From the NCBI RefSeq assembly GCF_008271695.1, contig NZ_VKKY01000002.1, forward strand, positions 992,001-1,056,000: DNA of 64,000 nt, given 5' to 3'. The notes below the pieces were generated by a model. It ran no database searches. It was given only the letters and a program-made list of their open reading frames with translations, and was not told the DNA's origin. This DNA is from Rufibacter hautae. Lineage in GTDB: Bacteria; Bacteroidota; Bacteroidia; Cytophagales; Hymenobacteraceae. Numbering within the stretch: position 1 is the first letter of the stretch; every line of letters begins with the position of its first letter. A program made the position numbers and the translations under genes. This document shows, piece after piece, positions 17,488-26,349 of this stretch.

Positions 17488-17826
17488 GTGCCTTACAAAG
17501 AACGAGACATAGAGAAGCAGTATTACAGCATTGGGGAAGTGGCGGCCATGTTTGAGGTGGCTCCCTCTTTGATCCGGTTTTGGGAGACCGAGTTTGACAT
17601 CCTCAAGCCGAAGAAAAACAAGAAGGGAAACCGTCTTTTTTCGCCAAAAGACATTGAGAACCTGCGCTTTGTGTACCACCTGGTAAAGGAACGCGGCTAC
17701 ACCATCCAAGGCGCCCGCGAAATGCTCAAAACCCGCGGCGTACAGGCCAAAGAAAAGTTTGAGATGATTCAATCCCTGGAAAAGGTGAAAGAATTCTTGA
17801 TCAGCATAAAATCACAGTTACCATAA
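17488..17826 (+). CDS. MerR-family transcriptional regulator
   Basis: The 112-aa protein begins at GTG and contains one winged-helix MerR DNA-binding domain at about residues 13-80: YYSIGEVAAMFEVAPSLIRF, then the wing and NRLFSPKDIENLRFVYHLVK. The remaining helix (about 85-112) is too short for an effector domain, so no ligand can be inferred. Small stand-alone MerR proteins of this kind are common in Bacteroidota. The gene is bracketed by two CTCAGAACT palindromes; no target operator was identified. Confidence 0.9.
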   Translation: MPYKERDIEKQYYSIGEVAAMFEVAPSLIRFWETEFDILKPKKNKKGNRLFSPKDIENLRFVYHLVKERGYTIQGAREMLKTRGVQAKEKFEMIQSLEKVKEFLISIKSQLP

Positions 17827-17829
17827 ATT

Positions 17830-17903
17830 AGTCTTGAGTTCTGAGTTTTGAGTCCTGAGTTTAAAAACCAGACTCAGAACTCAGAACTCAAGACTCAGAA
17901 CTG
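17830..17903. repeat. Palindromic CTCAGAACT repeat between merR and dprA
   Basis: AGTCTTGAGTTCTGAG (17830-17845) is perfectly inverted at 17880-17895, with further CTCAGAACT units around it. The repeat ends seven bases before the dprA start codon and begins four bases after the merR stop, so it fills the whole gap and could form a long stem in the mRNA. Confidence 0.88.
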
Positions 17904-17910
17904 ACGCCCC

Positions 17911-19023
17911 GTGTCCCGAGACCTTTTTTACCAGGTGGCCCTTCCTTTGATCCCCGGCGTGGCTGGGGTAATGTCACGTGCTTTATTGGGGTACTGCGGA
18001 TCGGCGGAAGCGGTGTTCTCCGCCTCCAAAGAAAGGCTGACCAAGGTTCCGGGTGTGGGTTCTTTGCTAGCCGATAAAATCCTGGCTCACCGTACTTCAG
18101 CGTTGCGCGAGGCGGAAACCATTCTCAAGCGGGTAGAAAAAGAAGACGTCAAACTCCTGTTCTACACCTCGCCTGATTACCCGCAGCGGCTCAAAAATGT
18201 TCCAGATGCGCCGCTCCTGCTCTACTACAAAGGCAACGCCGATCTGAATGCCGCCAAGGTGATCAGCATTGTGGGTACCCGCAAAAGCACAGAGTACGGC
18301 CGAGCCGTGACCGAGCAACTGGTGCAGGCCTTGGTGAAACATGAGGTGCTGGTAGTAAGCGGGCTGGCTTACGGCATTGATATCGCGGCGCACAGGGCAG
18401 CCTTGAAAGCGGGATTGCCTACGATAGGTGTCATGGGCACCGGCATTGACCTGATCTACCCCAGTGTTCATAAATCAGAGGCCCAGAAGATGCTTTCTCA
18501 GGGCGGGCTTTTAACGGAGTTCACCTTCGGAACGGCGCCGGACGCCCCTCGTTTCCCAGCCCGGAACCGCATCATCGCGGGTTTGGCAGATTGCACCATC
18601 GTGGTAGAGTCTACCTCCAAGGGCGGTTCCCTTATCTCCGCGGACATTGCGCATGGCTATGACCGCGAAGTAATGGCTGTTCCCGGGCCAATCACCTCAC
18701 CTACTTCGCAGGGGTGCAACCACCTCATCAAATCCCTGAAAGCGGTGCCGTATACCCAACCCAAAGACCTAGAAGAACTCCTGAACTGGGACAAAGCCTT
18801 GGCCTCTCCCAAGGTAAATTCTGCGCCGCAGGAAGATTACCATGGGTTTTCTGACGAAGAACGCAAGGTTTTGAGAACATTGAAGGAAGCCGGTCCCTTG
18901 CATATCGACGTACTCAGCAGGCATACGCAGCTTTCCATGAACCAGCTTTCCACGGTATTGCTCACGCTGGAGTTCAGTAGCCGCATCAAGAGCTTACCGG
19001 GTAAGCAGTTCGCTTTGGTTTAA
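17911..19023 (+). CDS. dprA: DNA-processing protein DprA
   Basis: DprA binds incoming single-stranded DNA and loads RecA during natural transformation. The 370-aa protein starts at GTG and has an N-terminal helical (SAM/HhH-like) region with VPGVGSLLADKIL, a central Rossmann DprA/Smf domain (about 105-310) with VGTRKSTEYGRAVTEQLV, VVSGLAYGIDIAAHRAAL and ARFPARNRIIAGL-type motifs, and a C-terminal winged helix (about 315-370). No other competence genes are adjacent. The start codon directly follows the palindromic repeat. Confidence 0.95.
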   Translation: MSRDLFYQVALPLIPGVAGVMSRALLGYCGSAEAVFSASKERLTKVPGVGSLLADKILAHRTSALREAETILKRVEKEDVKLLFYTSPDYPQRLKNVPDAPLLLYYKGNADLNAAKVISIVGTRKSTEYGRAVTEQLVQALVKHEVLVVSGLAYGIDIAAHRAALKAGLPTIGVMGTGIDLIYPSVHKSEAQKMLSQGGLLTEFTFGTAPDAPRFPARNRIIAGLADCTIVVESTSKGGSLISADIAHGYDREVMAVPGPITSPTSQGCNHLIKSLKAVPYTQPKDLEELLNWDKALASPKVNSAPQEDYHGFSDEERKVLRTLKEAGPLHIDVLSRHTQLSMNQLSTVLLTLEFSSRIKSLPGKQFALV

Positions 19024-19071
19024 TCGGTTCTTCACTCCTGCCCAATCTTTCACCAACCACTCCAGACAACG

Positions 19072-19890
19072 GTGTATCTACTTTATAACGGCCAAACCAT
19101 TTTAGAAGAAGAATTGCTCTTGCCTATCTCTAACCGGGCCTTCCAGTACAACGATGGTTTTTTTGAGACGATTATCCTAAAAGAAGGCAAAATCAGGTTC
19201 TGGCCCCAGCACTTGGAACGAATCAGAGAGGCTGCCGATGCATTGGGGATTGAAATGCCCGCAGAACTGTTTTCTGATCAATTTTCAAAAACGTTGCTCC
19301 AACTTGCAGAACAGAATAAGTACGGGTCTTTGGCAAGAGTGAAACTGAAAGTTTGGCGGGCGGGTGCCGGGCTCTACACGCCCCAAACAGACAAGGCCGA
19401 ATGGCTTGTCACTGTGCAGGAAGCCCAAAAGCCTCTAACAAACCCCATTCAAGTGGGAATTTGTCAAACGAGTAGAACCATCCCCTCGCCTTTCTCCTCC
19501 TTTAAAGGAGTCAACTCACCAGTGTACGTGTTGGCCAGCCGCGAGAAAGCATCCCGCGGGTTAGACGACCTTATCTTATTAGATCCGGCTGGTAACTTAG
19601 CCGAACTCACCTTCTCCAACCTTTTCTGGATCAAGGACCAGATGCTTTTCACGCCAGCCTTGGCAACTGGATGCTTAAACGGGATTCTCCGTCGGAAGCT
19701 CCTGCAATTGGTGAGCCAAAACAATTGGGATGTACAAGAAGGCTTGTTCAAGCCTGATGCATTGAAAGAGGCGCAGGTAGTTTTTGGCGGAAACGTGACG
19801 GGCCTCAGGATGATTGAGACATTGGACGGAGAAATAATCGGCACCCAGCCACTGGTGCTGGAAAGTATCATGAACGAGCTAGGCTTTTAA
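19072..19890 (+). CDS. Class IV aminotransferase (aminodeoxychorismate lyase / branched-chain type)
   Basis: This 272-aa PLP enzyme starts at GTG. It shows the fold type IV pattern: NRAFQYNDGFFETI near residue 22, the presumed PLP lysine in FSSFKGVNSPVYVLASR near 145, then LDPAGNLAELTFSNLFWI and TGCLNGILRRKLL. The size and DGFFETI segment suit 4-amino-4-deoxychorismate lyase (PabC, folate synthesis), but D-amino acid or branched-chain transaminases look alike. It follows dprA by 48 bases with no folate genes around, so PabC is only the preferred reading. Confidence 0.82.
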   Translation: MYLLYNGQTILEEELLLPISNRAFQYNDGFFETIILKEGKIRFWPQHLERIREAADALGIEMPAELFSDQFSKTLLQLAEQNKYGSLARVKLKVWRAGAGLYTPQTDKAEWLVTVQEAQKPLTNPIQVGICQTSRTIPSPFSSFKGVNSPVYVLASREKASRGLDDLILLDPAGNLAELTFSNLFWIKDQMLFTPALATGCLNGILRRKLLQLVSQNNWDVQEGLFKPDALKEAQVVFGGNVTGLRMIETLDGEIIGTQPLVLESIMNELGF

Positions 19891-19906
19891 CAGAGGCAAA
19901 TCTCAT

Positions 19907-19954
19907 TTTAGCCTGATTTTGCCTAAAGATGCGGAAAACAGAACGGGCCTGTTC
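19907..19954. repeat. Degenerate hairpin (family copy s) between convergent genes
   Basis: TTTTAGCCTGATTTTGCCTA and GATGCGGAAAACAGAAC recall the dispersed family core. A small AGAAC-GGGCCT-GTTCT hairpin overlaps its right end. It lies between the class IV aminotransferase and the M19 dipeptidase and may terminate one or both. Confidence 0.45.
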
Positions 19955-21153
19955 TAGTTTTTAGCCACGCTTTTGGGTTCGTTCGCTTCCCAAACCCTGA
20001 TAAAGTTGCCCCCCAGGATTTTCCCGATGTCCTGCTTGCTGTAGCCGCGTTCCAGCAGCCCTTTGGTGATCAAGGGATAAGTACTGACATCATGCAAGCC
20101 GATGGGCGCTGATGAGATACCGTCATAGTCTGAGCCCAGGCCTACGTGGTCAATTCCCGCTAGTTTCACGATGTGGTCTATGTGGTCCAGCAGCGCACCG
20201 ATGGGTGGTTCAATGGTACTGGACTCCTCGGGGTAGCGCTGGAAAATGGTTTTACGAAGGTCCATATCCTTGACGCCTGAATCGTGGAGCTGCTTAATCT
20301 CGGGTTCGTGTTTTGCAATAAAAGCCTTGATGCGGGTGGTGTAGGCACTGTCCAGGAACTCTGAGAAGAAGTTCACATGGATGACGCCCCCGTTTTTGCC
20401 GATGGCTTTGATCTGGTCGTCTGTAAGGTTGCGGGGATGCGGACAAAGAGCAGCGGCACAACTGTGGGACACCAGCACTGGTTTGGTGGAGGTGGCCAAG
20501 GCATCGTAAAAGGATACCTCGCCCACGTGCGAAAGGTCCACCAGCATGCCCAGATCGTTCATGCGCTTGACCACCTGCTTCCCGAAGTCGTTCAGGCCTT
20601 TTTTCCCGTTGAAGCCGGATCCTTTGGTTTCATCGGCGGCCGAGGACGCCCAGGAGGTGCTGTTGTTCCAGGTAAGGGTAAGATACCGCACGCCCCGGCG
20701 GTAGAGAAGGTCCAGGTTCTCCAGTTTATCTTCCATCATGTGGCCGCCTTCTACCCCGGTCAGGGCCGCAATCTTTTTGGCTTTCACTGCCTCGCGCATC
20801 TGAGCCGGCGAAGTCACCAAGGCTAGCTTATCGGGATTGCGGTGAACAATGGCTTCCAGGGTGTCTATCTGCTGGTTAGCAAACTTGAAAGCGCGGCCGG
20901 GACCATATGTCTCGTCACAAAAAACGGCAAACACCTGCACATCCATCCCTCCTTTCTTCATCCTAGCTAAATCTGTGTGGGCCTTTCCGGTCAAATCCTG
21001 CTCCATGGACTGCCCTTCCATGACCACCTGAGACAAGACATCGTTGTGGGTATCCACTAAGATGGCTTTCTGGTGGATGGCCTGGTAAGAACTGCTACAA
21101 GACGCCAGAAAACTCAAAGACAATACAGCAAGAGGAAGAAGAGAAGGTTTCAT
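19954..21153 (-). CDS. M19-family (renal) dipeptidase, lipoprotein
   Basis: The 399-aa protein has a lipoprotein signal (LASC, Cys19) and an M19 metallo-dipeptidase domain. Zinc ligands are visible as the HxD of VDTHNDVLS (His36, Asp38), Glu in TGVEGGHMMEDKLENL, and histidines in LVDLSHVGEVSF and VLVSHSCAAALCPHPRN; the acidic GLGSDYDGI segment closes the site. It should cut dipeptides, including L,D or D,D forms, at the cell surface or in the periplasm. It is transcribed alone, followed by a hairpin repeat. Confidence 0.92.
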   Translation of the reverse strand: MKPSLLPLAVLSLSFLASCSSSYQAIHQKAILVDTHNDVLSQVVMEGQSMEQDLTGKAHTDLARMKKGGMDVQVFAVFCDETYGPGRAFKFANQQIDTLEAIVHRNPDKLALVTSPAQMREAVKAKKIAALTGVEGGHMMEDKLENLDLLYRRGVRYLTLTWNNSTSWASSAADETKGSGFNGKKGLNDFGKQVVKRMNDLGMLVDLSHVGEVSFYDALATSTKPVLVSHSCAAALCPHPRNLTDDQIKAIGKNGGVIHVNFFSEFLDSAYTTRIKAFIAKHEPEIKQLHDSGVKDMDLRKTIFQRYPEESSTIEPPIGALLDHIDHIVKLAGIDHVGLGSDYDGISSAPIGLHDVSTYPLITKGLLERGYSKQDIGKILGGNFIRVWEANEPKSVAKN

Positions 21154-21224
21154 GGAGGTGACGAGGACAGACCATTGGTTTAGGCATCTATTTTACACAA
21201 AAACAACGGAACCCCCAAGGTGGA

Positions 21225-21350
21225 AGTCCTGAGTTCTGAGCCTGTAGTTCTGAGTTGAATTTTAAAAAGCAGACTCTAAACCCCATATCCTGTTCAATAG
21301 CCTAAAATCGAAAAACTAAACTCAGGACTCTAGACTCAGAACTCAGAACT
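21225..21350. repeat. Palindromic CTCAGAACT repeat, third copy
   Basis: AGTCCTGAG and AGTTCTGAG units at 21225-21256 are inverted as CTCAGGACT (21321-21329) and CTCAGAACT (21342-21350). The block fills most of the space between the M19 gene start and the threonine synthase stop. Confidence 0.8.
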
Positions 21351-21355
21351 ACCTT

Positions 21356-22552
21356 TTAGTACCTTCCTTCAATGTTCTCTATGTATTTCTGGCCGGAGCC
21401 GGTATTGAGGAGCAGTACCTTTTCTTCGGGTTTGAGCCAGCCTTGTTTCAGGAGTTTGCGGGCGGCCATCCAGACGGCGGCGCCTTCGGGGGCCACAAAC
21501 AAGCCTTCCTTCCGGGCGATCTCCCGTACCCCTTCCACCATCTCTTCCTCGGTGATGGAGATAGCCGTGCCGCTAGATTGCGCCAGCACCTGCAACATGA
21601 GCGGCTCGCCCAAGGGACGCGGCACGGCCAGGCCGTTGGCAAGAGTAGGCTGGCCATTATAGTTCTGACAATGTTCCTGCAGCCCTAAAAAGGTGTCTAC
21701 AATCGGGCGGCAGTTCTCTGCCTGTACCGCTACCATGCGGGGCAATTGCACATCTTCCTTAAGCCAACCTATGGCAATCATCTCCTGGAAGGCCTTCCAA
21801 ATCCCGATGAGGCCTGTACCGCCACCGGCAGGATAGAGAATCACATCCGGGAGGGTCCAGTTCAACTGCTCGGCAATCTCGTAGCCCATGGTTTTCTTGC
21901 CTTCTATCCGGTAGGGTTCTTTGAGCGTGGAGACATCCAGCAGTTGGATGTCCTGGTTCAGGCGCCGCACCTCGGCTGCGCAGTCGTTGATGAGGCCATC
22001 TATCAAATGGATCTGGGCACCGTACCAGTAACACTCTTCTTTGAAGGCTTTGGGCGTATGCCGGGGCATGACCACCACGGCAGGCAGATGGGCTTTGGCG
22101 CAGTAAGCGGCCATGGCAACCCCAGCATTTCCGGCGGTGGGAATAATGCAGCCCTCAGTGCCTAATTCCAAAGCTTTGGAGATGGCCATACTCAGCCCCC
22201 GTGCCTTAAACGATCCGGTAGGGTTTTTTCCTTCGTCTTTCAGCAGCAAATCACGGAAGCCATAGGCACTGCCCAGGTTTTTGAAATCCAGAATGGGCGT
22301 GAATCCTTCCCCTAAAGAGACTTTGTATTTGTTGTCCAATACGGGGAGAACCTCCTGGTAGCGCCACATGGTGCCTTCTCTATTTTGGAGGGCTTTTTTA
22401 GAAAACGTGCCTGAAAGGTCATACTGCGCCAGCAGCGGTAGGGCACAACAGGAAGAGACACGCTGTTGCTCTTCATGGTCATGGGACTGACCACACTTGG
22501 AACAGGTAAGCGCGGTGATGGTGCTGAGACTGGTTTCTACTTGCGTGGCCAT
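21356..22552 (-). CDS. thrC: Threonine synthase-like PLP enzyme
   Basis: The 398-aa fold type II PLP enzyme has an N-terminal zinc-finger-like region (Cys17, Cys20, Cys35, Cys36), the PLP lysine in KNPTGSFKARGL (Lys116), the phosphate-binding TAGNAGVAMAAY and YPAGGGTGLIG segments. These fit threonine synthase, which turns O-phosphohomoserine into threonine. It is not next to thrA or thrB, and related enzymes with other substrates exist, so the role is probable rather than certain. A LysR gene lies upstream on the same strand, 67 bases away, and might control it. Confidence 0.8.
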   Translation of the reverse strand: MATQVETSLSTITALTCSKCGQSHDHEEQQRVSSCCALPLLAQYDLSGTFSKKALQNREGTMWRYQEVLPVLDNKYKVSLGEGFTPILDFKNLGSAYGFRDLLLKDEGKNPTGSFKARGLSMAISKALELGTEGCIIPTAGNAGVAMAAYCAKAHLPAVVVMPRHTPKAFKEECYWYGAQIHLIDGLINDCAAEVRRLNQDIQLLDVSTLKEPYRIEGKKTMGYEIAEQLNWTLPDVILYPAGGGTGLIGIWKAFQEMIAIGWLKEDVQLPRMVAVQAENCRPIVDTFLGLQEHCQNYNGQPTLANGLAVPRPLGEPLMLQVLAQSSGTAISITEEEMVEGVREIARKEGLFVAPEGAAVWMAARKLLKQGWLKPEEKVLLLNTGSGQKYIENIEGRY

Positions 22553-22619
22553 AGGTATAAATTTGCTACGGCAAGTAGTACAACTACTATGAGGAGAACA
22601 AATAGCTATTTGCTATAGA

Positions 22620-23525
22620 CTATTCCGTTTTGGAATACTGGCGTTTCATGAACTGTATGAAGTTCTTATAAGGGGCATTGTTCTCGGTGCCTTTGCGCTG
22701 AATGAAATTAAAGGTCCTGTGCACCTGCAGGTCTTTGATCTTCACCTGCACCAACTCGCCAGACTCAAGTTCCTTCACCACAGCTTGCCGGGGCAGAAAA
22801 GCCAAGCAGGTATCTACCCGCACGAAGTTCTTCAGGGCCTCGGTGCCGCCTAAGCGTACGCGCACTGGTAACTGGGCCAGCTTGACGCCTTTCTGCACCA
22901 GCGCCTCCTCCAATACCGCCAAGGTGCCGGAACCAGACTCGCGCAGCGCCAATGGGATTTGGTATAAGTCCTTCAACTCCAGGTCATGCTTGATGAGCGG
23001 ATTACGGGGCGAGCACACAGCGATGACTTCATCGGTAAGGAAAGGCGTATAAGTAACCTGGCTTACTTTGTTGATGCCTTCAATTATGCCCAGGTCTATG
23101 TCATGGTCCAGCAAGGCTTTCAAAATGTTCTCGCTGTTCCGGTTTCGGAGGCTCAGTTCTACCTTCGGATATTGGGTCAGGTAAGCCGAGAGCACCGGCG
23201 GCAGGATGTACAGGGAAATAGTGGTGCTGGCGCCCAACACCAGCGAAATCTGCGGCTGAAATTCCTGGCTGAGAAGCGGAAGCTCCTGGTGCAAATCGTT
23301 CTGGATCTGTTGCACCGCCTCTAATTTCTGGAACAAGAGCTGTCCTGCCGGGGTAAGGCTGATGGTGTTGCCGTGCCGTTCAAACAACCCGGTTTTATAG
23401 TAATCTTCCAGGGCCTTAATCTGCTTACTTATGGCCGATTGGCTGATGTACAGAATCTGGCTCGCCTTGGTGAAACTGAGTTGGCGGGCCACTTCAAAAA
23501 AAACAACGTGTTTGTGCGAGATCAC
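22620..23525 (-). CDS. LysR-family transcriptional regulator
   Basis: The 301-aa protein starts at GTG. Residues 1-60 are the winged helix-turn-helix (FFEVARQLSFTKASQILYIS, then QSAISKQIKALED). Residues about 90-295 are the type 2 periplasmic-binding-like effector domain, with LPPVLSAYLTQYPKVELSL, IDLGIIEG and an ALRESGSGTL segment that usually contacts the ligand. The CysB/CbbR-like layout suggests control by a small metabolite, but no ligand can be assigned. It is co-oriented with the threonine synthase-like gene. Confidence 0.92.
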   Translation of the reverse strand: MISHKHVVFFEVARQLSFTKASQILYISQSAISKQIKALEDYYKTGLFERHGNTISLTPAGQLLFQKLEAVQQIQNDLHQELPLLSQEFQPQISLVLGASTTISLYILPPVLSAYLTQYPKVELSLRNRNSENILKALLDHDIDLGIIEGINKVSQVTYTPFLTDEVIAVCSPRNPLIKHDLELKDLYQIPLALRESGSGTLAVLEEALVQKGVKLAQLPVRVRLGGTEALKNFVRVDTCLAFLPRQAVVKELESGELVQVKIKDLQVHRTFNFIQRKGTENNAPYKNFIQFMKRQYSKTE

Positions 23526-23557
23526 GGCAAGGGTTCATGAGGAAATGTGAATTTGAT

Positions 23558-23920
23558 CTACAAATGATCAAGGGTGAGACGGGTGCGTTCGTTGTCCTGG
23601 CGGTTGCCGGTGTTCACGGTAGAAGCGGGTTCAAACAACAGCACACTTACTTCTTTATCGGCTACGGGCCTATGCTCTACCCCGCGGGGCACGATCAGGA
23701 ATTCGCCTTCGCGCAGCTCCACGGTTTTATCCCTGAACTCCATCCTGAACTGGCCCTGCACTACCAGAAACAGCTCATCTTCCTCCTCGTGGTGGTGCCA
23801 CACAAAAGGACCGCTGAATTTGGCAAGTTTTACGTGCTGGCCGTTGAGCTCGCCTACAATTCTGGGGTTCCAGTGGTCAGAGAAAAGCGCCAGCTTCTCC
23901 GCAAGGTTTACTTTGTCCAT
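23558..23920 (-). CDS. Cupin-domain protein
   Basis: I place the start at the ATG at 23920 (MDKVNLAEKL), giving 120 aa; a longer frame begins at 23959 but adds an unlikely Pro/Thr-rich head. The protein is a single beta-barrel cupin with metal-binding motif 1 (GPFVWHHHEEEDELFLVVQG) and motif 2 (LREGEFLIVPRGVEHRPV). Similar small cupins bind a divalent metal and serve as isomerases, dioxygenases or sensors. It ends 32 bases from the LysR start on the same strand, so it may be in the same transcript. Confidence 0.85.
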   Translation of the reverse strand: MDKVNLAEKLALFSDHWNPRIVGELNGQHVKLAKFSGPFVWHHHEEEDELFLVVQGQFRMEFRDKTVELREGEFLIVPRGVEHRPVADKEVSVLLFEPASTVNTGNRQDNERTRLTLDHL

Positions 23921-24016
23921 GGGTTTAGGTGTTTGGCTTGTTGGGTGAAGATAGCACATTGGCGGTGATATTCTTTTCTAAAGCTTCGCCAAGGCACCCT
24001 GGTCTGCCTTCAAACA

Positions 24017-24047
24017 AAAAAGCTTCTCCTAAAAAGAGAAGCTTTTT
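24017..24047. terminator. Terminator of the small membrane protein gene
   Basis: AAAAAGCTTCTC (24017-24028) pairs perfectly with GAGAAGCTTTTT (24036-24047) around the loop CTAAAAA. On the minus strand the stem is followed by T-rich sequence, as expected for the gene ending at 24103. Confidence 0.85.
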
Positions 24048-24102
24048 CAGATTGTGTGCCTATCTGGCCTAAAGCCAGACAAAGAAGAAAGGAAGCTACA
24101 AC

Positions 24103-24429
24103 TTAAGCCGTAGTTCCATTGAATGCTTCGCCTTTGTTGATTTTACGCTGTTTTTTCAATCTATCGGCCAGCACGTAAACGTCGCCATATTCTTCAGAGA
24201 ATTTCTCTGCGTCGTATAAAACTGTGTCAATTTTGGAATGGTGCTCTTTCGTGTCAGCGGCCATGAGTTTATCCCAAAAGATGGTAATAATTGATAAGAA
24301 ACAACCTATGGCCAAGTACGCCAGTACGCGCATGGCCGCAATATCAGAGTCGTTGGAGGAGAAAGCTATCACAAAGGTTCCGGCAAAGAATCCTATGGCA
24401 ATCAGGGTAGATAATTGGTCTTTTTTCAT
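24103..24429 (-). CDS. Small two-span membrane protein of unknown function
   Basis: The likely start is the ATG at 24429 (MKKDQLSTLI), giving 108 aa. Two hydrophobic spans are visible at about residues 6-24 (LSTLIAIGFFAGTFVIAFSS) and 34-52 (VLAYLAIGCFLSIITIFW). A charged cytoplasmic tail of about 55 residues follows, including SKIDTVLYDAEKFSEEYGDV. I do not recognise the family. The gene is monocistronic with its own terminator. Confidence 0.65.
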   Translation of the reverse strand: MKKDQLSTLIAIGFFAGTFVIAFSSNDSDIAAMRVLAYLAIGCFLSIITIFWDKLMAADTKEHHSKIDTVLYDAEKFSEEYGDVYVLADRLKKQRKINKGEAFNGTTA

Positions 24430-24805
24430 GATTTCTATATTTAAAAGCCCTACTGAATTCCAAGGAAAAGTCACATCAATTGTGATATGCTTAGGTTTTT
24501 ATACGTTCTGGTTTTTAGATAGTTACATTTAGTTCTTCTATTTTTACAATTATGGTGAAAAATCTTTCATTTTCACCCCCTAAAAAATCATTTTGTCAAT
24601 TCTTTGTTTTAAGGCCATTTTCCAGAAATAACACGCAAAACAAAGCAGAGGGAAGGTTTACTTGTCATGTAAACTAAAAGGTAATCTTCAAAAGGAATCT
24701 TGTTTTTCTTAGGTTGAACAGGGTGCTTAAAATAAATCAGCGTTGAAGGCAGTGGAATTTTGCCATATTCGTAGTTTCTTACATTGAAGAATCAACTTTA
24801 CGATT
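24430..24805. other. Gene-free divergent intergenic region
   Basis: This 376-bp AT-rich gap separates a minus-strand small membrane protein gene from plus-strand pncB. It contains one hairpin-family copy (24602-24645). A weak promoter-like pair for pncB, TTG at 24760-24762 and TACATTGA at 24780-24787 with 17 bases between, is visible. Nothing else was recognised. Confidence 0.6.
24602..24645. repeat. Dispersed hairpin family copy d, between divergent genes
   Basis: Perfect outer arms CTTTGTTTT (24602-24610) and AAAACAAAG (24637-24645) enclose AAGGCCATTTTCCAGAAATAACACGC, a degenerate form of the core. Its location between divergent starts argues against a terminator role. Confidence 0.65.
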
Positions 24806-26287
24806 ATGAACATCAGCCAACGCTACCAGCTCTCCCTTGCCCTGCTCACCGACATGTACCAACTAACCATGGCCCAGGGATACTGGAAAAAAGAGATGCA
24901 AGAGCAGGAAGCCGTTTTTCATCTGTATTTCCGCTCTAACCCCTTCAAAGGAGGCTACACCGTGTGCGCCGGCCTGGAAGATGCCCTAGACCTGCTGCGT
25001 AATTTCAAGTTCACCGAAGAAGATCTGGCCTACCTCAAAGGCCTGAAAGGAAGCCAGAACCAGCAGTTGTTTGAGGACGGTTTTCTGGATCACCTGCGCC
25101 ACCTGGAGTTCACCTGCGATGTAGACGCCATCCCCGAGGGCACGGTGGTGTTCCCCAATGAGCCGCTGTTGCGCATCAAAGGCCCTATTCTGCAGTGCCA
25201 GTTGCTGGAAACCCCTTTGTTGACGATCCTGAACTTCCAAACCTTGATTGCCACTAAGGCCGCCCGCGTAGTGGATGCCGCCCAGGGCGACAATGTCTTG
25301 GAGTTTGGCATGCGGCGCGCCCAAGGTCCGGACGGCGCCATCTCGGCCGCCCGGGCTGCGTTCATAGGCGGAGTTGGGGCCACCTCCAACATGATGGCGG
25401 GGCAGTTGTTCAACATTCCGGTGAAGGGCACCCACGCGCATAGCTGGGTGATGTCCTTTGACGAGGAGCAGGACGCTTTCTCATCCTACGCCGATGTGTT
25501 CCCCCATGACTCTGTGTTCCTGGTAGACACCTACAAAACCCTGGATGGCATCAAAAAGGCGATTGAAGTGGCCCGGCAAATGCGGGCGAACGGAAGTGAA
25601 CTGAGGGGAATCAGGCTGGATTCCGGGGATTTGGCTTACCTGAGCATTGAAGGCCGCAGGATGCTGGACGAGGCAAGTTTCCCTAAAGTATCCATTCTGG
25701 CCAGCAATGATCTGGATGAGCACCTGATCCAAAGTTTGAAACTACAGGGCGCGCGCATTGATACCTGGGGTATTGGTACCAAACTGGTAACGGCTTATGA
25801 CCAACCAGCCTTGGGTGGGGTTTATAAACTAGCCGCTTTCCGGCAAGCCGATGGTGAGTGGGACTATAAACTCAAACTCTCTGAGCAATTGATCAAAATC
25901 TCCACACCGGGCATACTGCAGGTACGCCGGTTCTACCAAGGCAATACCATTGTAGGTGACATGATTTACTCTGAGCCCTTGGAGGTCAACACCTCCGGAA
26001 CCATGGTGCACCCCAATGACCCCACGCAGCGCAAGAGTTTCTCTAAAGAGTGCCACTATGAAGACTTGTTGGTGCCAGTTTTTAGATCCGGGAAACAGGT
26101 CTATGACTCCCCTGCTTTGGGGGCCATCCAGCAACGGACCAAGCAGCAACTAAGCCTATTGCATGAGACCTACCGCCGTTTCCTTAATCCGCACATCTAT
26201 AAAGTAGGCTTGGAAGAACGCCTGCATGACCAAAAAATGAACCTGATCATTCAGCTCAGAAAAAAGGAGCAGAACCAGGAAGCGTAA
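24806..26287 (+). CDS. pncB: Nicotinate phosphoribosyltransferase
   Basis: The enzyme joins nicotinate to PRPP (with ATP) to make nicotinate mononucleotide in NAD salvage. The 493-aa protein has the family's N-terminal LLTDMYQLTMAQGYWK, the VFPNEPLLRIKGPILQCQLLE region near residue 115, the conserved EFGMRRAQGPDGAISAARAA near 165, a GTHAHSWVMSF segment with the catalytic-site His near 212, and RGIRLDSGDLAYLS near 268. It converges with pncA across a shared hairpin, so the two successive salvage enzymes sit tail to tail. Confidence 0.96.
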   Translation: MNISQRYQLSLALLTDMYQLTMAQGYWKKEMQEQEAVFHLYFRSNPFKGGYTVCAGLEDALDLLRNFKFTEEDLAYLKGLKGSQNQQLFEDGFLDHLRHLEFTCDVDAIPEGTVVFPNEPLLRIKGPILQCQLLETPLLTILNFQTLIATKAARVVDAAQGDNVLEFGMRRAQGPDGAISAARAAFIGGVGATSNMMAGQLFNIPVKGTHAHSWVMSFDEEQDAFSSYADVFPHDSVFLVDTYKTLDGIKKAIEVARQMRANGSELRGIRLDSGDLAYLSIEGRRMLDEASFPKVSILASNDLDEHLIQSLKLQGARIDTWGIGTKLVTAYDQPALGGVYKLAAFRQADGEWDYKLKLSEQLIKISTPGILQVRRFYQGNTIVGDMIYSEPLEVNTSGTMVHPNDPTQRKSFSKECHYEDLLVPVFRSGKQVYDSPALGAIQQRTKQQLSLLHETYRRFLNPHIYKVGLEERLHDQKMNLIIQLRKKEQNQEA

Positions 26288-26294
26288 ACCAGCT

Positions 26295-26340
26295 TTTCTG
26301 TTTTACCCCTTTTTTTCAGAAAGTAGGGGTAAAACAGAAA
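26295..26340. terminator. Bidirectional terminator between pncB and pncA (hairpin family copy e)
   Basis: A perfect 16-bp stem (26295-26310 with 26325-26340) contains the family GTTTTACCCCT/AGGGGTAAAAC arms and the loop TTTTTTCAGAAAGT. Convergent gene placement supports a terminator role. Confidence 0.8.
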
Positions 26341-26349
26341 GCCATTAAT

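Noticed and set aside
17399-21350. CTCAGAACT repeat blocks as a CRISPR array
   Set aside because: Units are 9-16 bp, mostly inverted rather than direct, have no unique spacers of even length, and no cas gene is near.
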